From contig NZ_JAKREW010000020.1 of the NCBI RefSeq assembly GCF_022347545.1, forward strand, positions 33,808 through 97,807: a stretch of 64,000 nt of DNA, read 5' to 3'. Positions 63,387 through 64,000 of this stretch are shown here, in pieces. Positions within the stretch are counted from its first letter, which is position 1. Every line of letters begins with the position of its first letter. The notes under the pieces were generated by a model. The model was not told the origin of the DNA. It ran no database searches and saw only the letters and a program-made list of their open reading frames with translations. The position numbers and the translations under genes are program-made. This stretch comes from Terribium retamae. Its GTDB lineage: Bacteria > Pseudomonadota > Alphaproteobacteria > Rhizobiales > Rhizobiaceae.

Positions 63387-64000
63387 ATGCGTTACGTTTC
63401 TCGCTTGGCCAGAGCGTTTCCGTTTTTTACGGAAACGCGGAAAACCGCTTCGCACTTTTCCTGGAATTGCTTCAGGGCAACGACGGCATCCATTTTCATC
63501 GTCGCGGCGAGCACCGGTCCGCTGCTGGCCGAAGGCGCAGCGGCGGCCTCGAAGGATCTTTCACAGCGCACCGTTTCCACCTTCATTGCCAAGCAGCAGC
63601 CGGCCGAATGGACATTGACCTTCACCGGAGTGCTGGTGGCGCGCGACGAGATCGCCGTCGGAACTGCATTGCAGGATCAGCGCATCGCCTCGGTCGAGGT
63701 AGAAGTCGGGGAACAGGTCAAGGCCGGCCAGGTGCTAGTCCAGATGGAAACCGCGATGCTGGAAAACAAGCTGCGTGAAGCCGAAGGCCGCGTGGCGCGC
63801 AGCAAGGCCTCCCTTGCCCAACAGGAAGCGACCCTGGCGCAGACGCAATCGGCGCTCGAACGCGCCGAGCGGCTGAAGATGACCCGTACCATTTCCGAAC
63901 AGACCTATGAAGACCGCGCCTCCGCCGTTGCCGTGGCCCGGCAAGGCGTTGCCGTGCAGCGGGCGGAGAATGCCGAAGCGCAGGCGCAGCGCGCCGAAGC
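63387..64000 (+). CDS. HlyD/RND efflux periplasmic adaptor protein (partial, runs off window)
   Basis: ATG 63387 opens a frame to the window edge (about 204 codons). An N-terminal membrane segment (TTASIFIVAASTGPLLAEGA) is followed by the lipoyl-like half-domain (VGTALQDQRIASVEVEVGEQ, VKAGQVLVQMETAMLENKLR) and a coiled-coil (VARSKASLAQQEATLAQTQS). This is the order of membrane fusion proteins of RND or ABC efflux pumps. It is divergent from the TetR gene. The pump itself is beyond the edge. Confidence 0.88.
   Translation, partial: MRYVSRLARAFPFFTETRKTASHFSWNCFRATTASIFIVAASTGPLLAEGAAAASKDLSQRTVSTFIAKQQPAEWTLTFTGVLVARDEIAVGTALQDQRIASVEVEVGEQVKAGQVLVQMETAMLENKLREAEGRVARSKASLAQQEATLAQTQSALERAERLKMTRTISEQTYEDRASAVAVARQGVAVQRAENAEAQAQRAE

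Overview
The window looks like the chromosome of a rhizobial alphaproteobacterium, most likely Mesorhizobium or a close Phyllobacteriaceae relative, carrying most of a siphovirus-type prophage. The host call rests on the order murA, DUF2948, hisD, UPF0262, infA, maf, yacG, tRNA-Phe, on the high GC of the chromosomal part, and on the alphaproteobacterial style of its transporters. It is inference, not a database match.

Bases 1 to about 39.9 kb are prophage. The left edge cuts the tape-measure gene, so tail tip, lysis genes and the left attachment site lie outside. The minus strand reads from the immunity region leftwards: early regulators and replication genes (32 to 14 kb: SH3/KOW proteins, P-loop ATPase, DUF669, DnaN-like clamp, PD-(D/E)XK exonuclease, sigma factor, helicase, Gp157-like protein, DNA methyltransferase, Prim-Pol/DUF3987 primase-helicase, VRR-NUC nuclease, candidate origin), then packaging, head and tail genes (12 to 1 kb: TerS, TerL, portal, protease, HK97 capsid, connectors, tail tube, tail chaperone, tape measure). 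The plus strand carries a LexA/CI-like repressor at 32.2 kb, then an accessory operon (33 to 38.4 kb) with a NADAR protein and a DUF4406 protein, then an excisionase-like gene and the integrase. The integrase abuts tRNA-Thr(GGT), which is the likely attachment gene. Nearly all early genes overlap by ATGA, GTGA or TAATG, so the early region is a tightly coupled operon.

From 40 to 45.8 kb come housekeeping genes and tRNA-Phe, then a short scarred segment with tandem repeats and a recombinase-like remnant. From 46.1 to 58.2 kb lies a coherent module that appears to import and degrade D-amino-acid-containing peptides: an M55 D-aminopeptidase, an AONS-type PLP enzyme, an S12 serine peptidase, a complete Opp/Dpp ABC transporter, a LysR regulator and a D-serine-dehydratase-like PLP enzyme. 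Two near-identical LysR-type boxes sit in front of its two divergent arms. The rest (58.3 to 64 kb) holds an exported alpha/beta hydrolase, a Gfo/Idh/MocA oxidoreductase, a lipoprotein, an MFS transporter, and a TetR regulator with two operator palindromes facing an HlyD-type efflux adaptor that runs off the right edge.

The most unusual signals are: (1) a recurrent ANDN tetrapeptide in about ten unrelated phage proteins, four of which end in a tail resembling the alphaproteobacterial tmRNA degradation tag; (2) a complete -1 frameshift signal in the tail chaperone; (3) an iteron-like candidate origin; (4) a repressor operator built into the 17-bp spacer of four promoters; (5) a ribosomal L7/L12-like C-terminus fused to SH3/KOW-like domains; (6) a structured RNA candidate with a tmRNA-like T-arm; (7) a secreted moron gene inside the tail operon.
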